Source: Vulcaniibacterium thermophilum
GTDB lineage: Bacteria; Pseudomonadota; Gammaproteobacteria; Xanthomonadales; Xanthomonadaceae
Length of the DNA stretch: 64,000 nt
Direction: 5' to 3'
Assembly (NCBI RefSeq): GCF_007923255.1
Contig: NZ_VOHJ01000001.1
Coordinates: forward strand, 62,001-126,000
The position numbers were made by a program, and so were the translations under genes. The first letter of the stretch is position 1. Each line of letters starts with the position of its first letter. The notes under the pieces are model-generated. The model was not told the DNA's origin and made no database searches. It saw nothing but the letters and a program-made list of their open reading frames with translations. Positions 47,611-57,345 of the stretch are shown here, piece by piece.

Positions 47611-48347
47611 GCGAACGCTCCGCGGTCCGGATCGAAATCGCGCCAGCCGCGGCCGTCGAACGCCTCCAGCGGACGGAAGCGGCGCTTGTAGTCCATCTTG
47701 GGATGCGCCCCGATCCAGTAGCCGAGGTACAGATGCGCGCGCTGCTCGCGGCGCGCCCATTGCAACTGGTGCAGGATCGCCAGTGTGCCCGGGCTGCGGT
47801 GCGCCTCGGCCGGTTCGTAGAACGTGTAGACGGCCGACAGCGCGCCGTCGGCGAGGTCGGTGACGGCGACCGCCAGCAGGCGCCCCCGTTCGCGCAGTTC
47901 GAGGAAGCGCACCTCGCTCCAACTGCCGATCAGGAACTGGTCGAACTCGACCGCGCCGTGGTTCTCCATGCCGCCGCCCGGGTGCCGCGACTGCAGGTAA
48001 CGGCGGTAGAGCGCCAGGTGCTCGTCGCTGCGCACGGCGGGGCACACCCGCGATTCGACCGCGGCGTTGCGCTGCAGACAGCGCCGCTGGGTGCGGTTCG
48101 GCACGAACCGCGCGACCGGGATGCGCACCGGCACGCAGGCACGGCAGGCGGCGCAGTGCGGGCGGTAGACGATGTCGCCCGAGCGGCGGAAGCCCCAGGC
48201 CAGCGCCAGCGGGTACCAGCGCGGCAGACGCGGATCGCGCGGATCCAGCACCAGATCGCGCGCGACGCGCCCCGGCCAGTAGCCGCAGGCGTGTTCGCCG
48301 GTGTGGAAGAGGCGGAGCTCGTCTTCGCCGTGCGCGTCGGTGCCCAT
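47607..48347 (-). CDS. bpt: Aspartate/glutamate leucyltransferase
   Basis: 246 residues. Transfers Leu from Leu-tRNA to N-terminal Asp/Glu, marking proteins for ClpAP. Bpt signatures: [18 protein letters not shown] near residue 18, [16 protein letters not shown] near 55, [11 protein letters not shown] near 105 and [19 protein letters not shown] near 210. The start at 48347 gives the family N-terminus; 48359 and 48443 are possible but no clear ribosome site separates them. Confidence 0.9.
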   Translation of the reverse strand: MGTDAHGEDELRLFHTGEHACGYWPGRVARDLVLDPRDPRLPRWYPLALAWGFRRSGDIVYRPHCAACRACVPVRIPVARFVPNRTQRRCLQRNAAVESRVCPAVRSDEHLALYRRYLQSRHPGGGMENHGAVEFDQFLIGSWSEVRFLELRERGRLLAVAVTDLADGALSAVYTFYEPAEAHRSPGTLAILHQLQWARREQRAHLYLGYWIGAHPKMDYKRRFRPLEAFDGRGWRDFDPDRGAFA

Positions 48348-48490
48348 GCGCCGCAGCATACCGCCGTCGCCGCCGCGCGCCCGTGGCCGCTGTCGGCGGG
48401 CTGAACGCGCCGGGCGCAAGCGGTCAACCGCGCGCCGGCGCACGCGTTACCCCGTGCGCGACGGCGCCGTTCGCCGTCGGGAGCCCCGGC

Positions 48491-49096
48491 ATGAAATCGA
48501 CATTCCCGCTGCGCGGCGGACGCCGCGCGTTGCTCGCCCTCACCGGCATCGTGCTCGCCGCCGCCGTCGCGCGCGCCTTCGCCGCGCCGCCCGACCCGGC
48601 GCCGGGGCCGGGGTCGAAGCTGGACGCCAACGCCGATGGCGTCGTCGACCGCGCCGAAGCCGCCGCGCGGCCGCGCCTGGCCGCACGTTTCGACAGCCTC
48701 GACGCCAACCGCGACGGCAAGCTGCAGCGCGACGAGCTGGCGTCCATGCGCGGCCGGCGCGCCGGCCACCACGGCATGCGGCTGGATCGCGATGGCGACG
48801 GCGCCGTCAGCCGCGCGGAGGCGGCCGCGCGGCCGCAGCTCGCCGAACGCTTCGACCGCATCGATGGCAATGGCGATGGCCGTCTCGAGCGTGCAGAGCT
48901 GCGCGCGCATCACGGTGAGGGGCTGCGGCAGCGGTTCGACGAAGCCGACCGGGATCGCGACGGCCGGCTCAGCCGCGCCGAAGCGGAGGCCGCGATGCCG
49001 CGCCTGGCGCAGCGGTTCGACCGCATCGACCGCGACCGCGACGGCCGGATTTCGCGCGACGAACTGGGCCACGGACGCGCGCGCCGGCAGCCCTGA
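48491..49096 (+). CDS. Exported EF-hand protein with six hands
   Basis: 201 residues. Signal peptide (ALLALTGIVLAAAVARAFA), then six DxDxDG-type loops (DANADGVVD, DANRDGKLQ, DRDGDGAVS, DGNGDGRLE, DRDRDGRLS, DRDRDGRIS), each followed by RAE or RDE. Expected to bind Ca2+ in the periplasm or outside the cell. GGGAG (48479-48483) supports the start. Function beyond calcium binding unknown. Confidence 0.85.
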   Translation: MKSTFPLRGGRRALLALTGIVLAAAVARAFAAPPDPAPGPGSKLDANADGVVDRAEAAARPRLAARFDSLDANRDGKLQRDELASMRGRRAGHHGMRLDRDGDGAVSRAEAAARPQLAERFDRIDGNGDGRLERAELRAHHGEGLRQRFDEADRDRDGRLSRAEAEAAMPRLAQRFDRIDRDRDGRISRDELGHGRARRQP

Positions 49097-49143
49097 ACGC
49101 GGCGCGCGGGTGCGCGGCCCGGCGGGCCCGCGTATCCGCGCGG

Positions 49144-49362
49144 CTATGCGCCGCGCACGCGGATGCGGACGTCGCCGACCTCCACGGTCTGGCCGGCGCG
49201 GATCTTGCGCGTCTTGCGCAGTTCCACCTCGCCATCCACGCGCACGGCGCCGCTCGCGACCAGGTGCTTGCCGGCGCCGCCGCTGTCGCACAGGCCGGTC
49301 AGCTTCAGCAACTGGTTCAGTTCGACGTGGTCGCGGTCGAGGAGGAAATCGAGGGCGGTCAT
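49144..49362 (-). CDS. S4-domain RNA-binding protein (YbcJ-like)
   Basis: 72 residues, a single S4 domain: ELNQLLKLTGLCDSGGAGKH, then GEVELRKTRKIRAGQTVEV. YbcJ in E. coli binds RNA; its target is not known. Convergent with the EF-hand gene (47 bases apart). Confidence 0.88.
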   Translation of the reverse strand: MTALDFLLDRDHVELNQLLKLTGLCDSGGAGKHLVASGAVRVDGEVELRKTRKIRAGQTVEVGDVRIRVRGA

Positions 49363-49551
49363 GGCGGCATTATCGCCGCCGGCGTCCGTTCGCGGTCTGC
49401 CGGCGCGTCCGGGCGTGTGACGAAGCCCGGCGCCGCGCGCCCGGCCGAACCGTTCATGCGCGATTGCGGCGTTGCCGACGAACGGCTCCTACACTGGGGG
49501 TCAAGCCCGCGCCGTCCCGGCCGATAGCCCGATCGAGAGGTGCAAACGCCG

Positions 49552-50649
49552 ATGTTCCGCCCGTCCGTGTCGCTGCTGCCCGTCGTCCTGCTGGCCGCGC
49601 TGGCCGGCTGTACGCGGCAGGCGCCGGAGGAGCGGACGCAGACGATGATGCGCGCGGCCGACGCGGCGCCTCCGTCGGAGACCGCGCCCGCCGTGCCGGC
49701 GCGCGCGCAGGAGGCCGAGGCCGACGAAGTCGACGTGCGCCGTACCACCCGCTGGCCGGTGGCGCGGCTGACGTCGGGGCAGGCGCGCATCAGTTGCACG
49801 CTCGACTACGCCGCCACCGGCGACGGCGCCGCGCTCACCTCGCTCGAGTTCTTCAGCGTGCTGGACGCGATGAGCCCCTGCCAGGACGCCGGTGTGGTGC
49901 GCCTGAGCTACGACGGCAAGATCGCGGCCGACTTCACCGACCTGGTGAAGCGGGTCGCGGCGATGGCCGACCGCATGGGCATCCGCAAGCGCGTGCTCGA
50001 CCTGAACTCGAGCGGCGGCCAGGTGGAGGACGCGATCGCGGCCGGCGACGACATCGGCCAGGCCGGCTGGACGATCTGGGTGCGCGAGGGGGCGGTCTGC
50101 CACAGCTCGTGCGTGCTGGTGCTCGCGGCGGGCGACAACCGCATGGTCGCGGGCGAGGTCGGCATCCACCGGATGATGCGCGTGCGTTCCAAGGCCACCA
50201 CGCGCGCCGAACTGAGCCGCGAGCTGCAGGACATCTACGCCGAAGTGAAGGATTACCTGCAGCGCAACGGCGTGGCGATCGCCATCGCCGACGTGATGAT
50301 GACCGTGCCCAACCGCAGCCTGCGCCTGCTCACCGCCGAGGAGATGGCGCGCTACGGCCTGTCGGGGCCGAACGCGGCGCAGGACGATCTCAACCGCATC
50401 GCTCTGATCCGCAAATGCGGCGAAGCGTTCGTCTGGCGCAAGGACGCGTTCGCGCAGGCCTACGCGCAGGAGTGCGAACGACAGGGGCGCGACGTCGACG
50501 AGGTCAATACCTGCGGCATGAAGCTGCGCGAGCGCTTCGGCTTCCCCGACGAGAAGTGCCCGGACGAGAGCCCGCTGTCGGAGTACGACGCCGGTCTTGC
50601 GCTGCTGCCCGTCGCGCCGGCGGGCGGAGGGTCGCGCGCCGGCCGCTGA
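49552..50649 (+). CDS. ClpP/crotonase-fold lipoprotein (COG3904-like)
   Basis: 365 residues. Lipobox LAGC (Cys20), a flexible Ala/Pro-rich stretch, then a ClpP-like domain. LDLNSSGGQVEDAIAAGDDI is the oxyanion-side glycine strand. Ser186 in CHSSCVLVLAAG and His206 in VGIHRMM fit a ClpP-type Ser/His pair; the cysteines on either side of Ser are typical of this group. A long C-terminal tail (about residues 240-365) has no assigned role. The start at 49552 gives the lipoprotein signal; a GTG at 49540 is the alternative. Confidence 0.8.
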   Translation: MFRPSVSLLPVVLLAALAGCTRQAPEERTQTMMRAADAAPPSETAPAVPARAQEAEADEVDVRRTTRWPVARLTSGQARISCTLDYAATGDGAALTSLEFFSVLDAMSPCQDAGVVRLSYDGKIAADFTDLVKRVAAMADRMGIRKRVLDLNSSGGQVEDAIAAGDDIGQAGWTIWVREGAVCHSSCVLVLAAGDNRMVAGEVGIHRMMRVRSKATTRAELSRELQDIYAEVKDYLQRNGVAIAIADVMMTVPNRSLRLLTAEEMARYGLSGPNAAQDDLNRIALIRKCGEAFVWRKDAFAQAYAQECERQGRDVDEVNTCGMKLRERFGFPDEKCPDESPLSEYDAGLALLPVAPAGGGSRAGR

Positions 50650-50713
50650 CGCCGCGCGTGATGCCGCCTGCACGCCCGCTCGGGCAGCCTGCGGGCGGAT
50701 GCGAGGAGCACGC

Positions 50714-51055
50714 ATGCGGCGCAAGCAGCTTCGATTCGGCAAGGGCTTCCGGGTGGCGTGGACGGTGCGCCGGGCGCAGGCCGCCGAGATGGTGATTCCG
50801 CCGGGCGGCCGCGAGGGCGGGCCCGACAACCGCCATCGCGGCGCGGACCAGTGGCTGTTCGTGGTGGACGGCGAGGGCGTGGCGGTGGTCGAAGGCCGCC
50901 GCGTGCGCCTGAAGCCGGGCACGCTGCTGACCATCGAGAAGGGCGAACGCCACGAGGTGCGCAACACCGGCGCGACGCCGTTGCGCACGCTCAATTTCTA
51001 CTCCCCGCCTGCGTTCGATGCCGACGGCGATCCGGTCGGCCCCGGCCGCGGCTGA
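50714..51055 (+). CDS. Cupin-domain protein
   Basis: 113 residues, single small cupin: RGADQWLFVVDGEGVAVVEG and LKPGTLLTIEKGERHEVRN carry most of the metal-ligand pattern. Likely a metal-binding enzyme or sensor of unknown substrate. GAGGAG at 50702-50707 supports the start. Ends 3 bases before the convergent EamA gene. Confidence 0.85.
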   Translation: MRRKQLRFGKGFRVAWTVRRAQAAEMVIPPGGREGGPDNRHRGADQWLFVVDGEGVAVVEGRRVRLKPGTLLTIEKGERHEVRNTGATPLRTLNFYSPPAFDADGDPVGPGRG

Positions 51056-51058
51056 GCG

Positions 51059-52000
51059 TCAGTCGAGCGTGCCCTTGGCCTCGGAGGCGGCGAGCATGTC
51101 GGCGTGCTCGATGCGGGTGCGCCGGTGCAGCAGCGGATAGGCGAACACCGCCGCGAGCAGGATCGCCACGCCGGCGTAGAACAGCGGAGTGAGTTCGCGC
51201 TGCTCGTCCAGCAGCAGGATCGCCAGCACCACCGCGTACACCGGCTCCAGGTTCACCGCCAGTTGCGCGGCGAACGCGCTCATGTGCCGCAGCGCGACCA
51301 GCGAGAGCGCGTACGGCAGCAGCGTGCAGCCCAGCGCCAGCGCCAGCAGGTACGCCGTATCGCGCGGGGAGGGCAGGGCGAACAGCCCTTCTCCCTGGCC
51401 CGGCCAGAGCAGATCCGCCAGCGGCGCGAGCAGCACCAGCGCGACGGTTCCGGACGCCAGCTCGATGCCGGTCACGGTGAGCGCGTCGCCGTGCTCCACC
51501 AGCCGTTTGTTGAGCGAGCCGAACGCCGCCACCAGCAGCGCCGACAGCGCGCCCATCGCGATCCCGGCGCGCATGTCCGCCGGCACGCCGCCGACCACCA
51601 GCGCCACGCCCGGCAACACCGCGATGCCGAGCGCCAGATCGCGGAAGCGGAAGCGGGTGCCCGTCAGCGCCGGCTCCAGCAGCGCGGTGAAGGCGGTGCC
51701 GAGCGCGATGCAGGTGGCGCCCACCGACGCGTTGGAGAGCTTGATCGAGGCGTAGAAGGTGACCCAGTGCAGCGCCACCAGCACGCCGATGCCGGCGTAG
51801 GCGGCGATCAGGCGCGCCGGCATCGCGCGCAACGCGCGCCACACGCGCGGCACCAGCGCCAGCGCGCCGACCACGATCAGCATGCGCCACGTCACCAGCG
51901 CCATCGCCGGCAGCGTGATGAGCTTGCCGAGGATCGCGGTGAAGCCCCACAGCAGGACGCAGAAGTGGATTTGCCAATGGGCGCGGGTGGCGGGATGCAT
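51059..52000 (-). CDS. EamA/DMT-family transporter
   Basis: 313 residues with ten predicted helices in two EamA repeats. Family stretches: LLWGFTAILGKLITLPAM at the start, ASVGATCIALGTAFTALLEP in the middle and QLAVNLEPVYAVVLAILLLDE in the second repeat. Substrate unknown (amino acids or drugs in relatives). Followed upstream, on the same strand, by the LysR gene (49 bases). Confidence 0.88.
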   Translation of the reverse strand: MHPATRAHWQIHFCVLLWGFTAILGKLITLPAMALVTWRMLIVVGALALVPRVWRALRAMPARLIAAYAGIGVLVALHWVTFYASIKLSNASVGATCIALGTAFTALLEPALTGTRFRFRDLALGIAVLPGVALVVGGVPADMRAGIAMGALSALLVAAFGSLNKRLVEHGDALTVTGIELASGTVALVLLAPLADLLWPGQGEGLFALPSPRDTAYLLALALGCTLLPYALSLVALRHMSAFAAQLAVNLEPVYAVVLAILLLDEQRELTPLFYAGVAILLAAVFAYPLLHRRTRIEHADMLAASEAKGTLD

Positions 52001-52049
52001 GCGGGTCGGGAACGGTGGAGGGAGATCGAGGACGGGCGCGCGTCGCCGC

Positions 52050-52934
52050 CTATTGGGTGTCGAGCGACAGCAGCCAGTCGACGAAGCGCTGTGCCGGTTC
52101 GCGCAGGCGCCGGTGCGCGGGGTAGACGATGTGGTAGCCCCAGCGTCCGGGCATCTCCGGGCCGGGCAGCTTCACCAACTGGCCGGCGTCGAGGTACGGC
52201 TGCACGATGCGCCCGCGCGCCAGCGCCACCCCCAGCCCCGCCGCGGCGGCGCGCATGGCGTCGGTCGAATCGGTGAACGTGAAGCGCGGCTCCACGCGCG
52301 CGCCGTGCACGTCGGCGAGACGGAACCAGTCGTGCCATCCCTGCCGGGCGTGATCGGCGATCAGCGGCGACGCGGCGATCGCCGCGGGCGTGGCGATCGC
52401 GGCCAGACCGGGGAACTGCGGCGAGGCCACCGGGAACAGGCGCTCGTCCATCAGCCGCACCGCGGCCAAGCCGTGCCATTGCCCCGGCCCGTGGCGGATG
52501 CCGAGGTCCGGCCCGCCGTCGTCGAAGCGGGTGAGGGCGACGTCGGTCTCGATGTCGAGGCGGACGTCGGGATGCAGCCGCGCGAACTGCGGCAGGCGCG
52601 GCAGCAGCCAGGTGTAGGCGAGCGAATGCAGGGTGGTGACGCGCACGCGCTGGCGCTGATCGCGGCCCGGGCGCAGGCTCGCCAGCACGCTCTCCAGATC
52701 GGCGAGGGCGGTGCCGGCGGTGTCGGCGAGCTGGCGACCGGCGGGGGTGAGGATCACGCCGCGCGCGTGCCGGCGGAACAGCGTGACGCCGAGCCGCGCC
52801 TCCAGCTTGCGCACCTGATGGCTCACCGCACTGGCGGTGAGATGCAGCTCCTCGGCCGCGTGCGCGAAGTTCTGGTGCCGCGCCGCCGACTCGAACGCCG
52901 CCAGCGCCGAGAGCCAGTCCGCCCGCATGCCCAT
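52050..52934 (-). CDS. LysR-family transcriptional regulator
   Basis: 294 residues. N-terminal HTH (SAARHQNFAHAAEELHLTAS, AVSHQVRKLEARLG), then a periplasmic-binding-like effector domain. Resembles GcvA-type regulators. The start at 52934 has GAGG 5 bases upstream. Divergent from an EamA gene at 53055 and next to another EamA gene on its own strand, so it may control both. Candidate site TTGTGC-N15-GCACAA at 52979-53005. Confidence 0.9.
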   Translation of the reverse strand: MGMRADWLSALAAFESAARHQNFAHAAEELHLTASAVSHQVRKLEARLGVTLFRRHARGVILTPAGRQLADTAGTALADLESVLASLRPGRDQRQRVRVTTLHSLAYTWLLPRLPQFARLHPDVRLDIETDVALTRFDDGGPDLGIRHGPGQWHGLAAVRLMDERLFPVASPQFPGLAAIATPAAIAASPLIADHARQGWHDWFRLADVHGARVEPRFTFTDSTDAMRAAAAGLGVALARGRIVQPYLDAGQLVKLPGPEMPGRWGYHIVYPAHRRLREPAQRFVDWLLSLDTQ

Positions 52935-52978
52935 CGCAGCCTCAAATCCGGTTTGTGCCTGGGGCAGAAAGTATGCGC

Positions 52979-53005
52979 TTGTGCAGTGCCGGGGCGGAAG
53001 CACAA
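52979..53005. promoter_or_regulatory. Candidate LysR operator between divergent genes
   Basis: TTGTGC (52979-52984) and GCACAA (53000-53005) are inverted around 15 bases. A second TTTGTGC lies at 52952 and a third near 53026. Fits LysR control of its own gene and the EamA gene; not proven. Confidence 0.4.
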
Positions 53006-53054
53006 TGCCGAACACGGCGTGAGCGGTTTTTGTGCCCGGCGCCGAGGAGCCCGC

Positions 53055-53945
53055 ATGAACACACTCGCCACGGACATCGCCGCCGCCCGCACGCACGTCT
53101 GGCTGACCCCGCTGGAGCTGGGCCTGCTCGGCGCCATCTGGGGCGCCTCCTTCATGTTCATGCGGGTGGCCGCGCCCGAATTCGGTGCTGCGCCGCTGGT
53201 CGAGCTGCGGCTGGCGCTCGGCGCGTTGGTGCTGCTGCCGATGCTGTGGCGCGCACGCGCGCAGTTTCCGCGCGCGCTGTGGCAGAAGCTGGCGCTGATC
53301 GGCGCGATCAACTCCGCCGTGCCGTTCGCGCTGTTCGCGTGGGCGGCGCAGCGCGCGCCCGCGGGCGTGGGCGCGATCACCAACGCGATGGCGGTGCTGT
53401 TCACCGCGCTCGTGGGCTTTCTGTTCTTCGGCGAGAAGATCGGCGTGCGTCGCGCCGGTGCGCTGCTGGCGGGCTTCGCCGGCGTGGTCGTGCTCGCCAG
53501 CGGCAAGACCGCGGGCGCCTCGATCGGCTGGGCGGTGGTGGCCGGCTGCAGCGCCGCGTTCCTGTACGGCGTCGGCGTGCATCTGGTGAAGCGCCATCTG
53601 ACCGGCCTGCCACCGATGGCGGTCGCCGCCGCGACCCTGGGAACCGCGGCGTTGCTGATGCTGCCGTTCGCGCTGGCGCAATGGCCGCAGCACGCGGTGC
53701 CGGGGCGCGCGTGGTTCGCCGCCGGCATGCTGGGCGTACTGTGCACGGGCATCGCCTACGGCCTGTATTACCGCCTGATCAAGCGCGTCGGCCCCGGGCG
53801 CGCGGTGACGGTGACCTACCTCGTGCCGCTGTTCGCGGTCGGCTGGGCGTGGGCGTTGCTGGACGAGCCGCTGACGGTACCGATGGCGATCTCCGGCGCG
53901 CTGATCCTCGGCAGCGTGGCGATGAGCCAGCGCGGCGCGAAGTGA
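53055..53945 (+). CDS. EamA/DMT-family transporter
   Basis: 296 residues, ten helices, two EamA repeats (LGLLGAIWGASFMFMRVA; TYLVPLFAVGWAWALLDEPL). Reads divergently from the LysR gene and is its likely target. GAGGAG precedes the ATG. Stop directly abuts the DUF72 stop on the other strand. Substrate unknown. Distinct in sequence from the EamA gene at 51059. Confidence 0.88.
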   Translation: MNTLATDIAAARTHVWLTPLELGLLGAIWGASFMFMRVAAPEFGAAPLVELRLALGALVLLPMLWRARAQFPRALWQKLALIGAINSAVPFALFAWAAQRAPAGVGAITNAMAVLFTALVGFLFFGEKIGVRRAGALLAGFAGVVVLASGKTAGASIGWAVVAGCSAAFLYGVGVHLVKRHLTGLPPMAVAAATLGTAALLMLPFALAQWPQHAVPGRAWFAAGMLGVLCTGIAYGLYYRLIKRVGPGRAVTVTYLVPLFAVGWAWALLDEPLTVPMAISGALILGSVAMSQRGAK

Positions 53946-54767
53946 TCAGCCGCGCAGGCGCTGCAGCAGCGCCATCGCCGCGTGCGGGTTGCGTTCCTTG
54001 GCGGCGGCGATGAAGAACACGAACACCTCGCGCGGCCGCTGTGGCGCGCGTAGGTCGGGCTCGATGCTGGGCAGATCGGCGGGCTCGCCGCCGCGCGCCC
54101 ACTCGCGCGCGCGGGCTGCCCAGGCGTCGAGCTCGTCGGCCGGATAGCCGGTGGGCACCTCGCTGCGCGCACGCATCAGCCTCGCGTACACGAAATCGGC
54201 GGTGAGATCGGCGAACGAGGGGTAGTCGGGCGAGTCGGTGTACACCATCGCCATGCCATGCGCGCGCGCCAGCGCGAGCAGTGCGGCGTCGACGAAGGCC
54301 CGCACCCGCACATCCAGCACGTGCCGCAGCGGGCGGTCGCCGACGCGGGCGGGCAGCAGCTCGAGAAAGCGGGCGAAGTCGTCGCGGTCGAGGCGGCTGC
54401 CGACGTCGAACTGCCAGACCAGCGGCCCGAGCCGGTCGCCCATACTGGCGATGCCGGCGACGAAGTCCTCCACCTGCGCACCGGTCCGCGCCAGCGCGCG
54501 CGCCTGCACGATGCGCTGCGGCGCCTTGGCCGAGAACACGAAGCCCTCCGGCGTCTGCGCCGCCCAGTTGGCGTAGGTGGCCGGCTTCTGCGCGCCGTAG
54601 TAGGTGCCGTTGATCTCGATGGCGGTGAGCTGGCGCGAGGCGTACTCGAGCTCGCGACGCTGCACCAGTCCGGGCGGATAGAAGTTGTTCCGCCACGGCG
54701 CGTACACCCAGCCGCCGATGCCGACGCGGATCGCGTGTGCGGGCGGGGCGGTGAAAAGGTCGTGCAT
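53946..54767 (-). CDS. DUF72-family protein (YecE-like)
   Basis: 273 residues. DUF72 pattern: VGIGGWVYAPWRNNFYP near residue 15, TAIEINGTYYGAQKP near 48, and VFVFFIAAAKERNPH near the end. TIM-barrel-like family without known reaction. Zero bases separate its stop from that of the convergent EamA gene. Divergent from the GH31 gene. Confidence 0.88.
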   Translation of the reverse strand: MHDLFTAPPAHAIRVGIGGWVYAPWRNNFYPPGLVQRRELEYASRQLTAIEINGTYYGAQKPATYANWAAQTPEGFVFSAKAPQRIVQARALARTGAQVEDFVAGIASMGDRLGPLVWQFDVGSRLDRDDFARFLELLPARVGDRPLRHVLDVRVRAFVDAALLALARAHGMAMVYTDSPDYPSFADLTADFVYARLMRARSEVPTGYPADELDAWAARAREWARGGEPADLPSIEPDLRAPQRPREVFVFFIAAAKERNPHAAMALLQRLRG

Positions 54768-54912
54768 GGCGGCGCTCGCGGAGACGGCGCCTCATGCTGC
54801 CACGCGGCGGGCGGCGCGGGCGATGCGGCCCGCCCGGCTGCGCAATCGATTTCATCGCCAAGGCCGTCGACGGTCGTGCTGCAATCGGCGGGTCCGGTCG
54901 AGGAGGCTTCGC

Positions 54913-57345
54913 ATGCGCTGGCGCGCGTCGTGGGCATTGGCACTGCTGCTGGCCGTGTGCTCCGCGCACGCGCAGGGGTGGCGTCACCTGGGGACGGTCG
55001 AGGCGGTGCGGTCCACGCCCGATGGCGTGGAACTGGCCGCGGGCCAGGCGCGTGTGCGCATCCACGCCTTCGCCGGCGGTGTGCTGCGCATCCGCGTCGC
55101 GCCCGAAGGCCGGTTCGCATCGGGGCCGTCCTGGGCCATCGCGCAGGCGCCGCGGGCGGTGCCCATCGAGCTGCTGGAGCGGGGCGACGCGCTCGAAGCG
55201 CGCGCCGGGCCGCTGACCGCCCGCATCCGCCGCTCGCCGCTGTCGATCGAGATCCTCGATGCGCAGGGACGCACGCTGGTGGCCGACGCGCCCGAGCTGC
55301 CGACCGCCTGGCAGCGCACGCACGTTCGCACGTGGAAGCGCATGCCGGCCGACGAGCGCTACTACGGTCTCGGCGACAAGCCCGGCCCGATCGACCGCCG
55401 CGGCCGCGCGTTCGTCAACTGGAACACGGACGCCTACGCCTGGCAGGGCCACAGCGATCCGCTCTACAAGTCGATCCCGTTCGTGCTGGCGTTGCGCAGC
55501 GACGGCTTCGCCTGGGGCCTGTTCCTCGACAGCCCGCACCGCAGCCACTTCGATTTCGGCAAGGAATCCGACACGCGCTTCAGCTTCGGCGGCGACGGCG
55601 GCGAGCTCGACTACTACGTGATCGCAGGCCCCACGCCGGCGCAGGTGATCGAGCGCTACACCGCGCTGACCGGACGCACGCCGCTGCCGCCGAAGTGGGC
55701 GCTGGGCTTCCAGCAGTCGCGCTACAGCTATGCCAGCGAGGCGCAGGTGCGCGAGATCGCCCGCACCCTGCGCGAGCGCCGCATCCCGGCCGATGCGATC
55801 TACCTCGACATCGACTACCAGCAGGGGCACGCGCCGTTCACCGTCGACCGCGCGAAGTTCCCGGCCTTCGAACGCATGATCGCCGACCTGCGCCGCGACG
55901 GCCTGCGCACGGTGCTGATCACCGACCTGCACATCAAGCGCGATCCGGGCAAAGGCTACGCGCCCTACGACGAAGGCATGGCGCAGGACGTGTTCGTGAG
56001 GAACGCCGACGGCAGCGTGTACGTCGGCCCGGTGTGGCCGGGCGAGAGCGTGTTCCCCGACTTCACCCTGAGCCGTGTGCGCCGCTGGTGGGGCGGGCTG
56101 TACCGCGACTTCGTGCGCGCCGGCGCCGCCGGCTTCTGGAACGACATGAACGAGCCGTCCGTGTTCAACGTGCCGGGCAACACCATGCCGCCGGATGTGC
56201 GCCACCGGCTCGACGACGGGACCACGCTCGACCATCGCGCCGTGCACAACGTCTACGGCATGCAGAACGCACGCGCGACCTACGAGGGGCTGCTGGCATT
56301 GAAGCCCGACACCCGCCCGTTCGTGCTCACGCGCGCGGCCTATGCCGGCACGCAGCGTTACGCCGCGACGTGGACCGGCGACAACACCGCAAGCTGGCAT
56401 CACCTGTCGATGAGCACCGCGACGCTTCTCAGCCTGGGGCTGTCCGGTTACGCGCTGGCGGGCGACGACGTCGGCGGCTTCATCGGCTCGCCCGATCCGG
56501 AACTGCTGACGCGCTGGTACCAGCTCGGCGCGTTCAATCCGGTGTTCCGCAGCCACGCGGCCACCGACACGCGGCCGCACGAGGCGTGGGTGGACGGGGC
56601 CGAACACGAGGCGCGCCGGCGTGAGGCGATCGAGCTGCGCTACCGCCTGCTGCCGTACCTGTACACGCTGGCCGAGGAGAACGCGCGCACGGGCCTTCCG
56701 ATCCTGCGCCCGGTGTTCCTGCATGACCCGCAGGCGGAGGCGTTCCACGGCGAGGGCCGCAGCTTCCTGTTCGGCCGCGACCTGTTCGTCGCGCCGGTGG
56801 TGACCGAGGCGGTCGATCCGCATCGGATCGCGCTGCCGCCGGGGCGCTGGTACGACTTCCGCAGCGGCCGCCGCATGCAGGAGGCGAAGCTCGTGCTCGA
56901 TCCGCGGCCGCGCGATACGCCGATCTACGCGCGCGCCGGCGCGATCGTTCCGATGCAGCCGCTGGTGCAGCACACCGGCGAAACACCCAAGGGCCCGCTG
57001 GAGCTGCGCGTCTACCTGCCGGATGCCGGCCAGCCGTGCGACGGCGCCCTCTACGACGACGATGGCGAGAGCTTCGCGTATCGCAGCGGTGCGTACCTGC
57101 GTGTGCGCTTCACCTGCGCGGTGGATGCAGGCGGGATACGCGTTGCGGCGAACATCGAGCACGCGCGCTTCCGTCCGTGGTGGCGTGACGCCCAACTCAT
57201 GCTCGTCGGATTGACGCGCGCGCCAGCGGCGGTACGACTGGACGGACGCGCGCTGCAAGACTGGCGCTACGACGAAGCGGCGCGCACGTTGCGGGTGCCG
57301 GTTGCGCATGCGCGACGCGACTGGACGTTGACCGTACAGCCGTAG
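54913..57345 (+). CDS. Exported GH31 alpha-glucosidase-like enzyme
   Basis: 810 residues. Signal peptide (ALALLLAVCSAHA), N-terminal beta-sandwich, GH31 barrel, and C-terminal beta domains. Catalytic nucleophile Asp411 in WNDMNEPS; acid/base Asp490 in TWTGDNTASW. Acts on alpha-glucosides or alpha-xylosides; the exact substrate cannot be read from the sequence. AGGAGG at 54901-54906 marks the start. Odd: the TAG stop at 57343-57345 lies inside the GTAG of a REP element. Confidence 0.92.
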   Translation: MRWRASWALALLLAVCSAHAQGWRHLGTVEAVRSTPDGVELAAGQARVRIHAFAGGVLRIRVAPEGRFASGPSWAIAQAPRAVPIELLERGDALEARAGPLTARIRRSPLSIEILDAQGRTLVADAPELPTAWQRTHVRTWKRMPADERYYGLGDKPGPIDRRGRAFVNWNTDAYAWQGHSDPLYKSIPFVLALRSDGFAWGLFLDSPHRSHFDFGKESDTRFSFGGDGGELDYYVIAGPTPAQVIERYTALTGRTPLPPKWALGFQQSRYSYASEAQVREIARTLRERRIPADAIYLDIDYQQGHAPFTVDRAKFPAFERMIADLRRDGLRTVLITDLHIKRDPGKGYAPYDEGMAQDVFVRNADGSVYVGPVWPGESVFPDFTLSRVRRWWGGLYRDFVRAGAAGFWNDMNEPSVFNVPGNTMPPDVRHRLDDGTTLDHRAVHNVYGMQNARATYEGLLALKPDTRPFVLTRAAYAGTQRYAATWTGDNTASWHHLSMSTATLLSLGLSGYALAGDDVGGFIGSPDPELLTRWYQLGAFNPVFRSHAATDTRPHEAWVDGAEHEARRREAIELRYRLLPYLYTLAEENARTGLPILRPVFLHDPQAEAFHGEGRSFLFGRDLFVAPVVTEAVDPHRIALPPGRWYDFRSGRRMQEAKLVLDPRPRDTPIYARAGAIVPMQPLVQHTGETPKGPLELRVYLPDAGQPCDGALYDDDGESFAYRSGAYLRVRFTCAVDAGGIRVAANIEHARFRPWWRDAQLMLVGLTRAPAAVRLDGRALQDWRYDEAARTLRVPVAHARRDWTLTVQP

